From: Gemmobacter aquarius
GTDB taxonomy: Bacteria > Pseudomonadota > Alphaproteobacteria > Rhodobacterales > Rhodobacteraceae
NCBI RefSeq assembly: GCF_003060865.1
Contig: NZ_CP028918.1
Location: forward strand, 1,124,001 to 1,188,000
Length of the DNA: 64,000 nt
Direction of reading: 5' to 3'
This document shows, piece after piece, positions 1 to 7,993 of the stretch. The notes below the pieces were generated by a model. That model saw nothing but the letters and a program-made list of their open reading frames with translations, made no database searches and was not told the DNA's origin. Positions within the stretch are counted from its first letter, which is position 1. Each line of letters starts with the position of its first letter. The translations under genes were made by a program, and so were the position numbers.

Positions 1-244
1 TGCCGCAAGGATCGCCTGCACGGTCATGGCGATGGCGCAGGTTCTGGTGGTGGCGCTGCTGCTGGTCTGGGGCAAGCCGTGGCAGGGGCTGGCGGTGACG
101 CTGCTGATCGTGGCGCAATTTGCCGCGATGCGGGTCTTGTTCCGCGACCCCAAGGGCAAGGCGCCGTGGTATAACGGCACGGGCGTGGTGCTTTACGTCA
201 CCGGCATGATGATTTCGGCCTTTGCGCTGCGGGGGCTGGCATGA
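1..244 (+). CDS. bchG: Bacteriochlorophyll synthase BchG, 3' end only
   Basis: This is the C-terminal part of a UbiA-type membrane prenyltransferase that esterifies bacteriochlorophyllide a with geranylgeranyl-PP. The reading frame is open from the window edge (codons in phase with base 2), so the gene starts outside. The visible residues form hydrophobic segments separated by the loop FRDPKGKAPWYNGTG, typical of the BchG C-terminus. The stop TGA (242-244) overlaps the ATG of the next gene (ATGA), so the two are translationally coupled. Identification leans on gene order (bchG - pucC-like - bchP - idi, as in Rhodobacter) as well as the sequence. Confidence 0.88.
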   Translation, partial: AARIACTVMAMAQVLVVALLLVWGKPWQGLAVTLLIVAQFAAMRVLFRDPKGKAPWYNGTGVVLYVTGMMISAFALRGLA

Positions 245-1524
245 AGCTGTCATGGGTGCAGATCTTCCGGTTGGGTCTGGTGCAGATGTGCCTTGGCGCG
301 GTGGTTGTGCTGACCACCTCGACGCTGAACCGGCTGATGGTGGTGGAACTGTCGCTGCCCGCCGTGCTGCCCGGTCTTCTGGTGGCGTTGCATTACGGCA
401 TCCAGATCACGCGGCCGAACTGGGGATACCGCTCCGACACGCGGGGCAACCGCACGGCCTTTATCATCGGTGGCATGGCGGCCTTGGCGGCTGGCGGTTT
501 CCTTGCGGCGGCGGGTGTCGTGGTGATGGGCTTTGCGCCGTTTGCGGGTCTGGCGCTGTCGATCCTTGCTTATGCGCTGATCGGGGTCGGGGTGGGGGCT
601 TCGGGCACCTCGCTTCTGGCGCTGCTGGCCACAGCGACCGCACCGCGCCGGCGGGCGGCGGCGGCGACGATCACATGGTTGATGATGATTTTGGGGATCG
701 CGGTGACGGCGGGCACGGTGGGTGCCTTGCTTGACCCCTATACGCCCGCGCTTTTGCTAGAGATCGTCGGCTGCGTCACGGCGGGGGCGGTGGTTCTGAC
801 CACGCTTGCGGTTTGGGGTATCGAACGCAGGGTCATCGCCGAGCGCGAGGCGGAGGCCACTCCGTTTCGCCAAGGCATGGCCGAGGTCTGGGCCGAGCCG
901 CAGGCGCGGGCCTTCACGCTGTTCATCTTTCTGTCGATGACCGCTTATTTCCTGCAGGAACTGATCCTCGAACCCTACGCGGGGCTGGTCTTTGCCATGA
1001 GCCCCGGTGAAAGCACGCAGCTTTCGGGCGCGCAGAACGGCGGGGTTTTCGTGGGGATGGCTCTGGTCGGCATTGCCGCCACGGGGCTGCGGATCGGGTC
1101 GCTGCGGATGTGGGTGATGGGCGGTTGCCTCGGGTCGGCGGCCTCGTTGGTGGCGATAGCCGCCTTGGGGCAGGGCGGAACGGGGCTTGTTCCCGCGGTC
1201 GTGGCGCTGGGGCTGTTCAACGGCATGTTCGCGGTGGCGGCCATCGGGTCGATGATGGCGCTGGCAGGACGCGGGCGCGATGCGCGGGAAGGCACGCGGA
1301 TGGGGCTTTGGGGGGCCGCGCAGGCGCTGGCTGCCGGTTTCGGCGGCTTGCTGGGTGCGGCTTCGGTCGATGCGCTGCGGCTGGTGGTTCCGGCACCGCA
1401 GGCCTTTGGCATGGTGTTTCTGGCCGAGGCCGGATTGTTCGTACTGGCGGCGCTTATGGCCGCAAAGATCATCGAGGGGCGGCAGGTGCCTGCCCCCGAC
1501 GCGCAACTCGTTCCGGGAGAATGA
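241..1524 (+). CDS. PucC/LhaA-family MFS protein (ORF428 type)
   Basis: A 427-residue, strongly hydrophobic protein of the PucC/LhaA branch of the major facilitator superfamily, with about 12 predicted membrane segments. The loop near residues 55-75 (ITRPNWGYRSDTRGNRT) is the family signature between helices 2 and 3. Relatives assist light-harvesting complex assembly or move bacteriochlorophyll to the apoproteins; the member between bchG and bchP is called ORF428 in Rhodobacter. The start is fixed by the ATGA overlap with bchG, and bchP begins 3 bases after the stop, so all three should be co-translated. The exact substrate is not shown by the sequence. Confidence 0.85.
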   Translation: MKLSWVQIFRLGLVQMCLGAVVVLTTSTLNRLMVVELSLPAVLPGLLVALHYGIQITRPNWGYRSDTRGNRTAFIIGGMAALAAGGFLAAAGVVVMGFAPFAGLALSILAYALIGVGVGASGTSLLALLATATAPRRRAAAATITWLMMILGIAVTAGTVGALLDPYTPALLLEIVGCVTAGAVVLTTLAVWGIERRVIAEREAEATPFRQGMAEVWAEPQARAFTLFIFLSMTAYFLQELILEPYAGLVFAMSPGESTQLSGAQNGGVFVGMALVGIAATGLRIGSLRMWVMGGCLGSAASLVAIAALGQGGTGLVPAVVALGLFNGMFAVAAIGSMMALAGRGRDAREGTRMGLWGAAQALAAGFGGLLGAASVDALRLVVPAPQAFGMVFLAEAGLFVLAALMAAKIIEGRQVPAPDAQLVPGE

Positions 1525-1527
1525 CCG

Positions 1528-2709
1528 ATGGGATATGACGTATTCGTGGTCGGCGGCGGTCCTTCGGGGGCGATTGCGGCAGAAGACCTTGCGCGGGCGG
1601 GGCGGCGTGTGGCGATGCTCGACCGTGCGGGGCGGATCAAGCCCTGCGGCGGCGCGATCCCGCCGCGCGCGATCCGCGATTTCCAGATCGACGGCGGGAT
1701 GCTGGTGGCAAAGATTACCACGGCGCGGATGATCTCGCCCACGGGGCGGCAGGTCGATATTCCGATCGAGAACGGCTATGTCGGCATGGTCGACCGCGAG
1801 CATTTCGACGAATATCTTCGCAAGCGCGCCGACGAGGCGGGGGCCGAGCGGCTGACCGGCACCTTCCTGCGAATCGAGCGCGACAAGGATGGCACCCAAG
1901 TCGTCTGGCGCGACAAGGCATCGGGCGAGGAGCGCCGCAGCGCGACGCGGCTGGTGATCGGGGCCGATGGCGCACGGTCAGCCGTGGCGCGGGCCGAGGT
2001 GCCGGGGGGTGACCGTATTCCCTATGTCATCGCCTATCACGAGATCATCAAGGCACCACCCGCATCGGCCAATTACGATCCGAAACGCTGTGACGTGATC
2101 TATGACGGGCGGATCAGCCCCGATTTCTACGGCTGGATCTTTCCGCATGGCGATAATGCCAGCGTGGGCATGGGCACGGAAGTGGACGGGGTCGATCTGA
2201 AACAGGCGACTGCCGCCTTGCGCGAAAGCGCGGGGCTTGCAGGCTGCGAGACGATTCGCAAAGAGGGCGCGCCGATTCCGCTGAAGCCGCTTGACCGTTG
2301 GGACAACGGGCGCGACGTGGTGCTGGCGGGCGATGCGGCGGGGGTGGTGGCGCCTTCGTCGGGCGAGGGGATCTATTACGCCATGGTCGGGGGCCGTGTG
2401 GCCGCGACTGCGGCGCAGGCCATGCTGGCCTCGGGTCGGGTGCGCGATCTGAAACTGGCGCGCAAGATGTTCATGAAGGAACATGGCACGGTGTTCCGCG
2501 TGCTGCGGTCGATGCAGGACGCCTATTACAAGTCGGACGAGCGGCGCGAGCGGTTCGTCAGCCTGTGCCACGATGTCGATGTTCAAAAGCTGACCTTCGA
2601 GGCCTATATGAACAAGAAACTGGTATCGGCGCGCCCCTTGGCGCATCTGAAGATCGGGGTGAAGAACATGGCGCATCTGTTGCGGCTGGTTTCTCCAAGC
2701 TGGGTTTGA
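1528..2709 (+). CDS. bchP: Geranylgeranyl reductase BchP
   Basis: BchP (393 aa) reduces three double bonds of the geranylgeranyl tail to phytyl in the last step of bacteriochlorophyll a synthesis. The N-terminal Rossmann motif VVGGGPSG (residues 6-13) binds FAD and is followed by the family signature KPCGGAIPP near residue 38. The second FAD-binding stretch GDAAGVVAPSSGEG lies near residue 266. Length matches the family (about 390-395). An alkaline C-terminal end leads straight into idi, whose TTG start overlaps the bchP stop. Confidence 0.95.
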   Translation: MGYDVFVVGGGPSGAIAAEDLARAGRRVAMLDRAGRIKPCGGAIPPRAIRDFQIDGGMLVAKITTARMISPTGRQVDIPIENGYVGMVDREHFDEYLRKRADEAGAERLTGTFLRIERDKDGTQVVWRDKASGEERRSATRLVIGADGARSAVARAEVPGGDRIPYVIAYHEIIKAPPASANYDPKRCDVIYDGRISPDFYGWIFPHGDNASVGMGTEVDGVDLKQATAALRESAGLAGCETIRKEGAPIPLKPLDRWDNGRDVVLAGDAAGVVAPSSGEGIYYAMVGGRVAATAAQAMLASGRVRDLKLARKMFMKEHGTVFRVLRSMQDAYYKSDERRERFVSLCHDVDVQKLTFEAYMNKKLVSARPLAHLKIGVKNMAHLLRLVSPSWV

Positions 2710-3257
2710 ACGACGTGGACGTATTGACCGAAGAGATGATTCCGGCATGGGTCGAGGGCAAGCTGGTGCCGGTGGGCAAGCTTGACGTGCACAAGCGCGG
2801 GCTGCGGCACAAGGCGGTGTCGGTCTTCGTGATGGACGGGGGCCGCGTGCTGTTGCAGCAACGGGCGCTGGGCAAATACCACACGCCGGGGCTGTGGGCC
2901 AACACCTGCTGCACCCATCCGCGCTGGGACGAGGCAGCACTCGATTGCGCGGTGCGGCGGCTGCGCGAGGAGTTGGGGATCACCGGGCTGGTGCCGGTCT
3001 TTGCCGACCGTCTGGAATATCGCGCCGATGTGGGCAACGGGCTGGTCGAGCACGAATTGGTCGATGTCTTCACCGCCAAGGCCGGCCCAGGCCTGCGGCT
3101 TGCGCCTGACACCGACGAGGTGATGGCGACCGAATGGGTCGAACTGGACCATTTGTCGGCCGAAGTGCAGCGCACACCCGCGCGCTTCACCCCGTGGCTG
3201 CGGATCTACATGACCGAACACATGTCGCGCATCTTCGGCGACCGTTCCGCCCCCTGA
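2706..3257 (+). CDS. idi: Isopentenyl-diphosphate delta-isomerase (type I)
   Basis: Nudix-fold isomerase converting IPP to DMAPP, feeding the carotenoid and phytyl chain pathways. Visible signatures are YHTPGLWANTCCTHPRW with the catalytic Cys, and the Nudix-like RRLREELGI; the C-terminus FTPWLRIYM is also typical. The start is not certain: TTG at 2706 overlaps the bchP stop (TTGA), GTG at 2715 and ATG at 2736 are alternatives, and relatives begin close to the MIPAWVEGKL encoded from 2736. Last gene of the bchG operon; the following gap holds two copies of an intergenic repeat. Confidence 0.88.
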   Translation: MNDVDVLTEEMIPAWVEGKLVPVGKLDVHKRGLRHKAVSVFVMDGGRVLLQQRALGKYHTPGLWANTCCTHPRWDEAALDCAVRRLREELGITGLVPVFADRLEYRADVGNGLVEHELVDVFTAKAGPGLRLAPDTDEVMATEWVELDHLSAEVQRTPARFTPWLRIYMTEHMSRIFGDRSAP

Positions 3258-3319
3258 CCAAACGGAGCGCGGCAAAGGGGCCGCGCAAGCCATCTCTCGC
3301 GCGTGCCGCGCTCGGGCGT

Positions 3320-3370
3320 GGGGGCTGCCGCCCCCGTCGCGCAAGATGCGCGCCTCCCCCGCGGATATTT
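3320..3370 (-). repeat. Composite intergenic element, copy A
   Basis: Read on the minus strand: AAATATCC (3370-3363), CGCGGGGG, a small variable hairpin, then GGGGGC-GGCA-GCCCCC (3335-3320). It shares this order with copies B to F. It faces copy B across 47 bases, so this convergent idi/bchO gap contains two divergently oriented copies. It lacks the TTC-GCA-GAA hairpin that ends copies B, E and F. Confidence 0.7.
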
Positions 3371-3417
3371 GGACCGAAGAGAAGGACTTGACGTTCTTTC
3401 CACCTTCTTCTTGGTGC

Positions 3418-3488
3418 AAATATCCTCGGGGGTGAGGCCGCAGGCCGAGGGGGCGGAAAGCCCCCTGAAATTATTCGCAGAATAATTT
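3418..3488 (+). repeat. Composite intergenic element, copy B, ending in a TTC-GCA-GAA hairpin
   Basis: AAATATCC (3418-3425), TCGGGGG, a variable part with GGCC-GCA-GGCC, hairpin GGGGGC-GGAAA-GCCCCC (3449-3465), then hairpin AAATTATTC-GCA-GAATAATTT (3468-3488, 9 perfect pairs). The same order of parts is found at 38182-38257 and 47794-47867. The last hairpin contains the stop codon and final codons of bchO on the other strand. Confidence 0.8.
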
Positions 3489-4349
3489 TTCTTGCTGGCC
3501 AAGCCAGGGCAATGCGGTTTCGGCGACTGTTTCGGCGGCTTCTTCGTGCAGCAGGTGTCCGTAGCCCGGAATTTCCGAGTACAGGGCGTTCGGCATTTGT
3601 CGTGCGGCTTCGGCCGAGACGCGCGCGGGCACTGCCTTGTCGCCGGTCGATGCGATGAGGAGGGTCGGCGTTTGCAGCCGTGGCAGGGCTGCCATCAACC
3701 CGTCGAGCCGCCATTGCGCCATCATGCCGAGCGTGCCTTCGACATGCGCGGAGTCGCGGACGAGGGCGAGGTATTGGCGCTGGCCTGTGGCGTCGAGCGG
3801 AGAGCCGGTCGAAGCGAGCAGGCGTCCGACGCTTTGCGGGTTGCCCCAGAGTTTCGACACCAGATGCGGCACGAAGGGGGCTGCGGCAAGGGCGCGGGCG
3901 AGCAGCGGGAACATGACGCCTGCCGCGCCTTCGAAGCTGCCAAGCGCCGCGTTTATGCCGATGACGGCCCTGACGGCCGCGCTTTGCGCCATGCGTAGCG
4001 CGATTGCGGCACCCGCCGAATGGCCGAGAATAAATGTCGGGGTCAGACCCATCGTCGCGCATAGCGTTGCGATGTCTTCGGCCATCGCATCCAGCCCGTA
4101 GCGGCTGCGGCTGCCGGGGCGGGTGAAGCCCTGACCGGGCAGGTCGGGCACGATCAGGTGGTAATGCGGGGCGAGCAGCGGGATGAGCGCGCGAAAGCTG
4201 TGGCCCGATCCGCCCGCGCCGTGCAGCATCAGCAGCGTCGGGCGGTCCTTGGGGCCTGTGTCGATGACGCACCAGTCATGCGGGCGGCTTTGCACGCGGC
4301 GGATGCTGTCCCGTCGGGGCCAGTCGGGGGGCATCCGAGACAGGTCCAT
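3471..4349 (-). CDS. bchO: Alpha/beta hydrolase BchO (Mg-chelatase operon)
   Basis: BchO-type alpha/beta hydrolase of 292 aa, encoded after bchI and bchD in phototrophic alphaproteobacteria and linked to Mg chelatase; its reaction is not established. The oxyanion HGAGGSGHS and the nucleophile elbow GHSAGA are visible, as is a late GYGHLLHEE with the likely catalytic His. ATG at 4349 begins MDLSRMPPDW one base after the bchD stop, so the genes are coupled; the frame is open further upstream only because it runs over bchD. The last residues KLFCE and the stop are encoded inside an intergenic hairpin repeat (3468-3488). Confidence 0.9.
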   Translation of the reverse strand: MDLSRMPPDWPRRDSIRRVQSRPHDWCVIDTGPKDRPTLLMLHGAGGSGHSFRALIPLLAPHYHLIVPDLPGQGFTRPGSRSRYGLDAMAEDIATLCATMGLTPTFILGHSAGAAIALRMAQSAAVRAVIGINAALGSFEGAAGVMFPLLARALAAAPFVPHLVSKLWGNPQSVGRLLASTGSPLDATGQRQYLALVRDSAHVEGTLGMMAQWRLDGLMAALPRLQTPTLLIASTGDKAVPARVSAEAARQMPNALYSEIPGYGHLLHEEAAETVAETALPWLGQQEKLFCE

Positions 4350-4350
4350 C

Positions 4351-6030
4351 CTAGCCGTCCAGCGCCGCGCCGAGGGCCGCGCTGAGCCGCCGGGCATCGG
4401 CGCGGGGCAGCGCGAGGTAGGGCGCGTCCATGGTTTGCGCGAGCAGGCGCAGGCCAGGTTGCGGGCGGTTTGCCACGTCGATCACCAGCGCAGGCGTACC
4501 TGTTGCACGGATCTGGCGGGCAAGGCGGCTGGCCTCGTCTTCCGCCTTGGCGCGGTCGGCGGTGCCGTCGAGCGCGATATTGCCGCGACCGTCGGTCAGG
4601 ATGGCGATGGTCGGTGTCAGCCCTCGCGCCTTGGCCTGTGCGGCCGTTGCCAGCGCCAGTTGCAGGGCCGAGGCGAGTGGTGTGCCGCCGCCGCCGGGAA
4701 CGCCTGCAAGGCGGCGCTTGGTTTGGACCAGCGAACGGGTGGGCGGCAGGATCAGTTCCGCTTGCGCGCCGCGAAAGGCCAGCAGGGCCACATGGTCGCG
4801 GCGGGCATAGGCGGCGGCGAGGAGGAGCTCGATGGCACCTTTGGCTTCGGCCAGACGGGCGAAGGCGGCGGAACCCGAGGCGTCGACCGCGAAGATCAAT
4901 ACGCGGTCCGAGGTTTCGCGGAAGCGTTTGACGCGCAGGTCGGACGCGCGGACGAGAAGCGTGGCATCGGGCCGATCGGTCTGGCGGCGGCGGAGCGGTT
5001 GCCACGGGGCCGCGGCGCGCAGCGTTGCAACAAGGTCGATGCGGGCACCCTGGGCCAGGCGGCCGGGGCGCGAGGGAAGCGGGCGACCGCGGCGGTTGCC
5101 GCTGTGGGCGGCACCGGAGCCTGTGGCCGATTTGGCGCTGCGGGCGGCGCGGCCTGCAGCGAGGGCTTCGAGCAGGTCTTGCGGTAGGGCGGCGAGCGCG
5201 GCTTCGACCATCATCTCGGTGGGCAGGGTGGCGGTGTCGGGCTGCGTTTCGCCCTGTGCGCTGTCGGGTTGGTCAGGGGTGGGGGGCGGCGGCGTCGCGT
5301 CTTGCGGCTGTCGGTCGGGCATGGGTGCCGCGCGGTGGGCGTAGACGAGTTCGGCGGCGGCGATCAGGTCTGCATCTGTCACTTCGCTGTGGCCTTGCCA
5401 TGCCGCATGGGCGCGGGCGGCTTTGGCGGCGAGGAGCGGCGCGCGAAGCGAGGCGATGCCGAGTTCGGCGGCGGCGCGGGTGAGTTGTTCGAGCGCTGCG
5501 GGCGGCACGATGAGTGCCGGCAAGGCGGCACGGGCGGCTGCCAGCCGTGCGGGGTCGGGTGTCGGGTCGGGGCTGTCGGACCACAGGTCGTCAGAAAGGT
5601 CGAGGAAGAGACCGAGGCGGTCGGTAAGCGCGGGAGGCAGGGCTTCGTCGGGTTCGGCCCCTTCGTCGACGGCGATCAGCGCATGGCCGGGGGTATCGAG
5701 CGCAGCCGCAAGGCGTGCCGACAGGCCTGCGGGGCAGCGCTCGGCCATGGTCAGGATCAGCGCGGAGGGGCGGGAAAGCAGCCCGCTTGTCAGGATTTGA
5801 CGGCCCGTGGCCAAGGTCGCCGCAAGGTCGAGGCCGCCATAAAGTGCGTCGTCGGCGATGGTCGGGTGCAGGCGGACAAGCGGGAGGGGCAGGGCGGTCA
5901 GCGCCGCAGTCACACGGTCGCGCAGGGGGCCGGAGCGGGCGCGGAGCCAGAGACCGCGCAAACCTGCGGGGTCGACGGCCAGCAGCGCCAGCGCGGTCTG
6001 TGAGCGTGTAGGGGCGGGTACTTCGGTCAG
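4351..6030 (-). CDS. bchD: Magnesium chelatase subunit D
   Basis: BchD (about 559 aa from 6030) forms the AAA+/integrin-I motor of Mg chelatase with BchI. Visible parts are a degenerate AAA+ N-terminal half, a proline/acidic linker around PPPPTPDQPD, and a C-terminal von Willebrand A domain with the MIDAS motif DASGS. The conserved N-terminus (ALLAVDPAGLRGLWLRARSGP) is in frame upstream of the first allowed start (TTG, 5961), but no ATG, GTG or TTG precedes it. The codon at 6030 is CTG, overlapping the bchI stop (CTGA), with a GAGGTG Shine-Dalgarno five bases upstream. I infer a CTG start or a base error there. Length then fits the family. Confidence 0.9.
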   Translation of the reverse strand: MTEVPAPTRSQTALALLAVDPAGLRGLWLRARSGPLRDRVTAALTALPLPLVRLHPTIADDALYGGLDLAATLATGRQILTSGLLSRPSALILTMAERCPAGLSARLAAALDTPGHALIAVDEGAEPDEALPPALTDRLGLFLDLSDDLWSDSPDPTPDPARLAAARAALPALIVPPAALEQLTRAAAELGIASLRAPLLAAKAARAHAAWQGHSEVTDADLIAAAELVYAHRAAPMPDRQPQDATPPPPTPDQPDSAQGETQPDTATLPTEMMVEAALAALPQDLLEALAAGRAARSAKSATGSGAAHSGNRRGRPLPSRPGRLAQGARIDLVATLRAAAPWQPLRRRQTDRPDATLLVRASDLRVKRFRETSDRVLIFAVDASGSAAFARLAEAKGAIELLLAAAYARRDHVALLAFRGAQAELILPPTRSLVQTKRRLAGVPGGGGTPLASALQLALATAAQAKARGLTPTIAILTDGRGNIALDGTADRAKAEDEASRLARQIRATGTPALVIDVANRPQPGLRLLAQTMDAPYLALPRADARRLSAALGAALDG

Positions 6031-7031
6031 GGCAGCACCTCGGTCACGGCGCGGATGACGCGGGCGGTCGATCCTGCCTCGTCCAGGGGGTCGCGGCGCA
6101 GGCGGTGCGACAGCGCCATGGGGGCCACGGATTTCAGGTGGATGCGGCCCACGGACTCGTCGCCCTCGAAGGCGGCGATGGCGCGGGCGGCGCGCAGAAG
6201 GGTAAGTTCACCGCGCAAGCCGTCGGACCCGATGGCGATACACAGGGCCGCGCAATCGTGCAGCACCGTGTTGGGGGTGTGCAGCGCGGGCAAGGCGGCG
6301 CGGGCGGCAAGGATGCGGTCGCGCAAGGCCATGTCTTGCGGGCGCCAAGTCTCGATGAAGGCGCCGTAATTCGTCTCATAGGCGTCGCGGCGGCGGATCA
6401 CCTCGACCCGCGTTTCGATGTCGCGCGGGCTGGTGACTTCAACCGACAGGCCGAAACGGTCGAGAAGTTGCGGGCGCAGCTCGCCTTCCTCGGGGTTGCC
6501 GGACCCGACGAGCACGAAGCGGGCGGGGTGGCGGATGGAAAGCCCCTCGCGTTCCACCACGTTCTCGCCCGATTGGGCCACGTCGAGCAGCAGGTCGACG
6601 ATGTGGTCTTCGAGCAGGTTCACCTCGTCTATGTAGAGATAGCCGCGGTTGGCGCGGGCAAGCAGGCCCGGCTCGAAGGCTTTCTCGCCGCGGGTCAGGG
6701 CGCGTTCGATGTCGAGCGCACCCACGACGCGGTCTTCGGTTACGCCGAGCGGCAGGTCGACGACGGGGGTTGGTTTGCGAATGATGCGGTCGGTCGTGCC
6801 CTGCGCCCAGTCGGGCACATCGGCGGGGCGGGCCGAATTGACGGGGCAGCCTTCGACGGCCTCGATTTCGGGCAGCAGGGCCGCGAGGGCGCGCACGGCG
6901 GTGGATTTGCCGGTGCCGCGGTCGCCAAAGACAAGGACGCCGCCGATGGCGGGATCGACCGCGGTCAGGATCATCGCCTGTTTCATGGCCTCTTGGCCGA
7001 CGATGGCGGAAAAGGGGAAGGGTTGTTTCAT
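6027..7031 (-). CDS. bchI: Magnesium chelatase ATPase subunit I
   Basis: BchI (334 aa) is the AAA+ ATPase that drives Mg insertion into protoporphyrin IX with BchD and BchH. The Walker A motif GDRGTGKS is at residues 36-43 and the Walker B segment GYLYIDEVNLL lies near residue 140. ATG at 7031 gives MKQPFPFSAIVGQE, the standard N-terminus. It sits second in the crtA-bchI-bchD-bchO operon; 133 bases separate it from crtA and contain four TTC-GAA hairpins, unlike the tight bchI/bchD and bchD/bchO junctions. No clear Shine-Dalgarno precedes the start. Confidence 0.95.
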   Translation of the reverse strand: MKQPFPFSAIVGQEAMKQAMILTAVDPAIGGVLVFGDRGTGKSTAVRALAALLPEIEAVEGCPVNSARPADVPDWAQGTTDRIIRKPTPVVDLPLGVTEDRVVGALDIERALTRGEKAFEPGLLARANRGYLYIDEVNLLEDHIVDLLLDVAQSGENVVEREGLSIRHPARFVLVGSGNPEEGELRPQLLDRFGLSVEVTSPRDIETRVEVIRRRDAYETNYGAFIETWRPQDMALRDRILAARAALPALHTPNTVLHDCAALCIAIGSDGLRGELTLLRAARAIAAFEGDESVGRIHLKSVAPMALSHRLRRDPLDEAGSTARVIRAVTEVLP

Positions 7032-7049
7032 GTCGACCGTCCGGCTGGC

Positions 7050-7159
7050 AGGATTATCTGCGAAAATCCTGTGGGGCGAATTTTCTGCGAAAATTCGGGA
7101 TGGGGCGTTTGATGATCCTTCGCAGAAGGATCGTTGACGTGATTTTTCGCAGAAAAATC
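7050..7159. repeat. Tandem array of four TTC-(TGC/GCA)-GAA hairpins between crtA and bchI
   Basis: Four hairpins lie in 110 bases: 7050-7070 (AGGATTATC/GAAAATCCT, one mismatch), 7077-7097 (CGAATTTTC/GAAAATTCG, perfect), 7114-7132 (GATCCTTC/GAAGGATC, perfect) and 7141-7159 (GATTTTTC/GAAAAATC, perfect). All keep the core TTC or ATC, a TGC or GCA triloop, and GAA. The arm sequences differ but pairing is kept, so structure rather than sequence seems to be conserved. They would be present in the crtA-bchI mRNA and could affect its processing or stability. Confidence 0.85.
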
Positions 7160-7164
7160 GTGCG

Positions 7165-7842
7165 TCATGCGGCGCGCTCCTGCATCAGCGGGGCGAGCGG
7201 GTCCTGGCCGTTCCAGGTTCCGGTGGCGCCGAGCAGGCGGAAGCGGGCGTAAAGCTCTTCGCGGAACCACTGGCCTTCGCGCACGGCGGCGATGGCGCGG
7301 CCATGCGGGCCGTCGCCACGGGCGAAATTGGCCATGCTCGCGGCATCGGGCCAGATCGAGAAGGTGACCTGATGCAAAAGCGGCAACTCCCCGATGCCGA
7401 TCTTGAAGGTGACGTTGGGGTCGCTGCCGATGGTGGCCGAAATCGAGGGGACACGGTTCCAGAAGCGCAGGGCGCGTGCCGGTTTGACCGTAGCGCGGGT
7501 CAGGGCGGCGAGGGGGCCGGTCGGGGCCGTTACGGGCGTGTCGGGAAGGAAGGGGTTGACCCCCGCCCATGCGCCGCGTGCCGAGACAGGGTCGAGGAAC
7601 ACGGTCCAGCTTTCGCGGGCCTTGCCGCGCCATGCCTGCCAGACGGGGCCGTTCGTGGTGCGGTCGCGGGCGGTCGCCTCGTCCGGCCAGACCGACAGGA
7701 TGGCCCAGACGCCCCAGTTCGGACGCGGGGTAAAGCCTTCGCCGGTGCCCGAGCCGCAGAGTTTCCAGAACAGGGCGCGTGATTCGCGGCGCAGCGCCAG
7801 ACGCGCCAAAGCCATCTGTCCGATGACCCACAGGCGGGGCAT
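7165..7842 (-). CDS. crtA: Spheroidene monooxygenase CrtA
   Basis: CrtA (225 aa from the first ATG) oxidises spheroidene to spheroidenone, a ketocarotenoid made under oxygen. Conserved stretches LWVIGQMALAR, GSGTGEGFTP, ESWTVFLDPV and HQVTFSIWPD are present. The family N-terminus (CLSLFRFDG) is encoded in frame upstream, to about 7890, but that frame has no ATG, GTG or TTG. An AAGGGG Shine-Dalgarno lies six bases before an ATC at 7884, so the true start may be non-canonical or the sequence may be wrong there. First gene of the crtA-bchIDO operon, divergent from crtI with two PpsR-type sites between them. Confidence 0.92.
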   Translation of the reverse strand: MPRLWVIGQMALARLALRRESRALFWKLCGSGTGEGFTPRPNWGVWAILSVWPDEATARDRTTNGPVWQAWRGKARESWTVFLDPVSARGAWAGVNPFLPDTPVTAPTGPLAALTRATVKPARALRFWNRVPSISATIGSDPNVTFKIGIGELPLLHQVTFSIWPDAASMANFARGDGPHGRAIAAVREGQWFREELYARFRLLGATGTWNGQDPLAPLMQERAA

Positions 7843-7918
7843 CAGGCCGTCGAAGCGGAAAAGGCTAAGGCAGACGGTCGGGATGATATGCCCCTTTTTG
7901 CGCGGCTGGGTGGCAATA

Positions 7919-7936
7919 TGTAAACCTAGTCTGACA
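7919..7936. promoter_or_regulatory. PpsR/CrtJ-type site 1, crtA-crtI intergenic region
   Basis: TGT-N12-ACA (TGT 7919-7921, ACA 7934-7936) matches the consensus bound by the redox/light repressor PpsR (CrtJ). A second site lies 57 bases further toward crtI, so both divergent genes are probably repressed aerobically. Confidence 0.8.
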
Positions 7937-7993
7937 TTTCCTTGCAGGCGAGGAAAGGAAAATCCGGTGATTTGCCGCCGTTAACGTCGCTAT

